34,109 nt of DNA, taken from Chitinophagales bacterium. GTDB lineage: Bacteria; Bacteroidota; Bacteroidia; Chitinophagales; UBA10324. Under the pieces are notes generated by a model. That model ran no database searches, was not told where the DNA came from, and saw nothing but the letters and a program-made list of their open reading frames with translations. Position numbers and translations under genes: made by a program. The stretch lies in NCBI GenBank assembly GCA_025057275.1, contig JANWXQ010000026.1, positions 1 through 34,109 of the forward strand. Direction: 5' to 3'. Shown one piece after another: positions 32,863-34,109 of the stretch. Each line of letters opens with the position of its first letter. Within the stretch, counting starts at the first letter, position 1.

Positions 32863-34109
32863 ATGTTCAGAATCAGCATGCTGGCTATTCTTAGCCTGAT
32901 GGGCTCAATCGGTATGGTGCAGGCCCAGGCTACATACTATGAAATGGTTCCCGGCACGATAAACCTGACCTGCCCGCCGCCAACTGGAGTTACTTACTAC
33001 GTCATTGACCCGGATATTTCCATTGCACCCCCAGGCCCGGGTGGCGATGCCCTATGCCCGCCCAACAGCAACAGCGCATTGAATTATCAGAACAGCGTGG
33101 ACATGATAACTACGGTCACCAATGCTCAGGGGTACTGCTTTCAGCTCAGCTTTCCGCTCAGTGCAATGGGTTATTGCCCGAATGATACCTTGTGGATCCA
33201 CAATGGCCCCAGCACGGCCTCTCCGCTCTTGACCAGTCTGGTGTGGGGCGCCAATGCCGGTTTTTGCACAAATAGCAACAGCAATCCTGCCGGCGCGCCC
33301 GCTACTACCACCGGCACCAGCGTTACGTTTCGGGTAAAAAGCGACGGCGTCGACTCGCGCCGCGGGCATAACATTCAGTTAAGCTGCGTTACCTGCCCTT
33401 CGGCTCCGGCCAATAACGAATGCGCCAACGCCATTCAGCTTTCCCCTGCAGCAAACTGCGTTTATACCTCAGGAACTACCTTTCTGGCCACACAAAGTTT
33501 ACCGGGCTGCACCGGAACGGCCAACGACGATGTGTGGTACCGCTTTACCGCCAATAACAGCTCGCAGACCATTACGGTAGCGCCTACCACTTCCACCATG
33601 GACCCCGTGATTCAGTTGTACAGCGGCACCTGCACTGCCCTCACCTCCCTGTATTGCCAGAATGCCGGCGGGGTAAATGTTACCGAAACGCTGAATGCCA
33701 CCGGCCTTACGGTCGGCGCTACCTACTACATCAGGGTATATGACTTTGGCAACAACCCCAACACCAACAATTACAGTTTCAACATCTGTGTGGTAGGGGC
33801 GTCAATCACTGATTGTGCAGGATCGGCACAAGTATGCGGCACCAGCAGCTTCTCGATGACCAACAGCGGCGTAGGACAACAGGAATTCAATGCCGCAACA
33901 TGGGGCTGCCTGGTCAGCGGCGAACACAGCTCTGCATGGTATTGGTTCTCCATGGCTACGGGAGGCACCTTTGAGTTCAATGCGGCCAGCGTAGGCGGGG
34001 TGTTTCAGGATGCCGACTTTGCCATCTGGACACCCACGAATTGCCTCAACCGCTGTGGCAGCATCACGGCCGCTCCCACCCGTTGCTCCTATGCCACAGC
34101 CGCGGCCAG
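32863..34109 (+). CDS. Large secreted protein with CUB-like and adhesion-type domains (5' part)
   Basis: The frame is open from ATG 32863 to the window edge, giving 415 residues with no stop. A signal peptide (MFRISMLAILSLMGSIGMVQA) leads to a cysteine-rich CUB-like domain (about 37-175, with DTLWIHNGPSTASPLL and SVTFRVKSDGVDSRRGHNIQLSC). A PPC-like beta-sandwich follows (about 180-305, NNECANAIQLSPAANC, DDVWYRFTANNSS, TYYIRVYDFGNN). A third repeat starts at about 310 (DCAGSAQVCG, then SSAWYWFSM, DADFAIWTPTNC). Such modules are typical of Bacteroidetes surface or matrix proteins exported by the type IX system, so a C-terminal sorting domain is expected beyond the window. No protease motif is seen in the visible part. 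The 96-bp leader holds the floA terminator. Confidence 0.85.
   Translation, partial: MFRISMLAILSLMGSIGMVQAQATYYEMVPGTINLTCPPPTGVTYYVIDPDISIAPPGPGGDALCPPNSNSALNYQNSVDMITTVTNAQGYCFQLSFPLSAMGYCPNDTLWIHNGPSTASPLLTSLVWGANAGFCTNSNSNPAGAPATTTGTSVTFRVKSDGVDSRRGHNIQLSCVTCPSAPANNECANAIQLSPAANCVYTSGTTFLATQSLPGCTGTANDDVWYRFTANNSSQTITVAPTTSTMDPVIQLYSGTCTALTSLYCQNAGGVNVTETLNATGLTVGATYYIRVYDFGNNPNTNNYSFNICVVGASITDCAGSAQVCGTSSFSMTNSGVGQQEFNAATWGCLVSGEHSSAWYWFSMATGGTFEFNAASVGGVFQDADFAIWTPTNCLNRCGSITAAPTRCSYATAAA

Noticed and set aside
1-34109. CRISPR arrays, tRNA, rRNA or prophage genes
   Set aside because: No regularly spaced repeats, tRNA-like TTCRANNC cloverleaf ends, rRNA segments or phage structural genes were seen on reading both strands.

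Overview
The window is about 34 kb of chromosomal DNA from a member of the Bacteroidota. The evidence is Bacteroidetes-type promoters (TTTG or TTG about 20 bp upstream of TAnnTTTG), no obvious Shine-Dalgarno sequences, secreted multidomain proteins with a Por/type IX sorting tail, lipoproteins with C-K-K-D-D starts, an nfeD-floA pair, DUF547 and AbgT proteins, and a short NuoG. GC is a little over 50% except for one AT-rich islet near 28.4-29.2 kb. I cannot name a genus; a Chitinophagia- or Saprospiria-like lineage is a guess.

Layout. 1-4129 (minus): start of guaA, a secreted TPR protein and gyrA. 4553-6925 (plus): a secreted M43 metalloprotease ending in a type IX sorting domain. 6974-9172 (minus): rluD, an unknown conserved gene and lipB. 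9234-17513 (minus): respiratory complex I genes nuoA to nuoK in order, with a NuoG that stops before the molybdopterin-type domain and no nuoL, nuoM or nuoN after nuoK. 17669-20462 (plus): an AbgT transporter, a membrane-anchored HMA-like protein and a lipoprotein truncated haemoglobin. Two back-to-back terminators separate these from a minus-strand block: transaldolase, SRP RNA and a membrane metallophosphoesterase. 22769-24421 (plus): an M1 aminopeptidase whose stop codon touches that of the convergent DUF547 - threonine aldolase - rhomboid operon.

26858-27775 has no convincing protein gene but holds the most unusual feature. Two diverged, similarly built units of about 300 nt lie in tandem on the plus strand. 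Each starts with the same palindrome abutting a Bacteroidetes-type promoter. From there to a conserved G-rich block the two units align without a gap. They share two long-range pairings whose bases change in a compensated way, and each ends in a terminator-like hairpin. I read them as a pair of undescribed structured RNAs under a common operator; a pair of small proteins is the alternative.

27776-31217 (minus): rlmH, an AT-rich gene with a HEPN-type RxxxxH motif that looks horizontally acquired, aquaporin, a LapA-like small membrane protein and a Na+/Ca2+ exchanger-type antiporter. 31310-32766 (plus): nfeD-floA. 32863 to the right edge (plus): the start of a large secreted CUB/adhesion-type protein.
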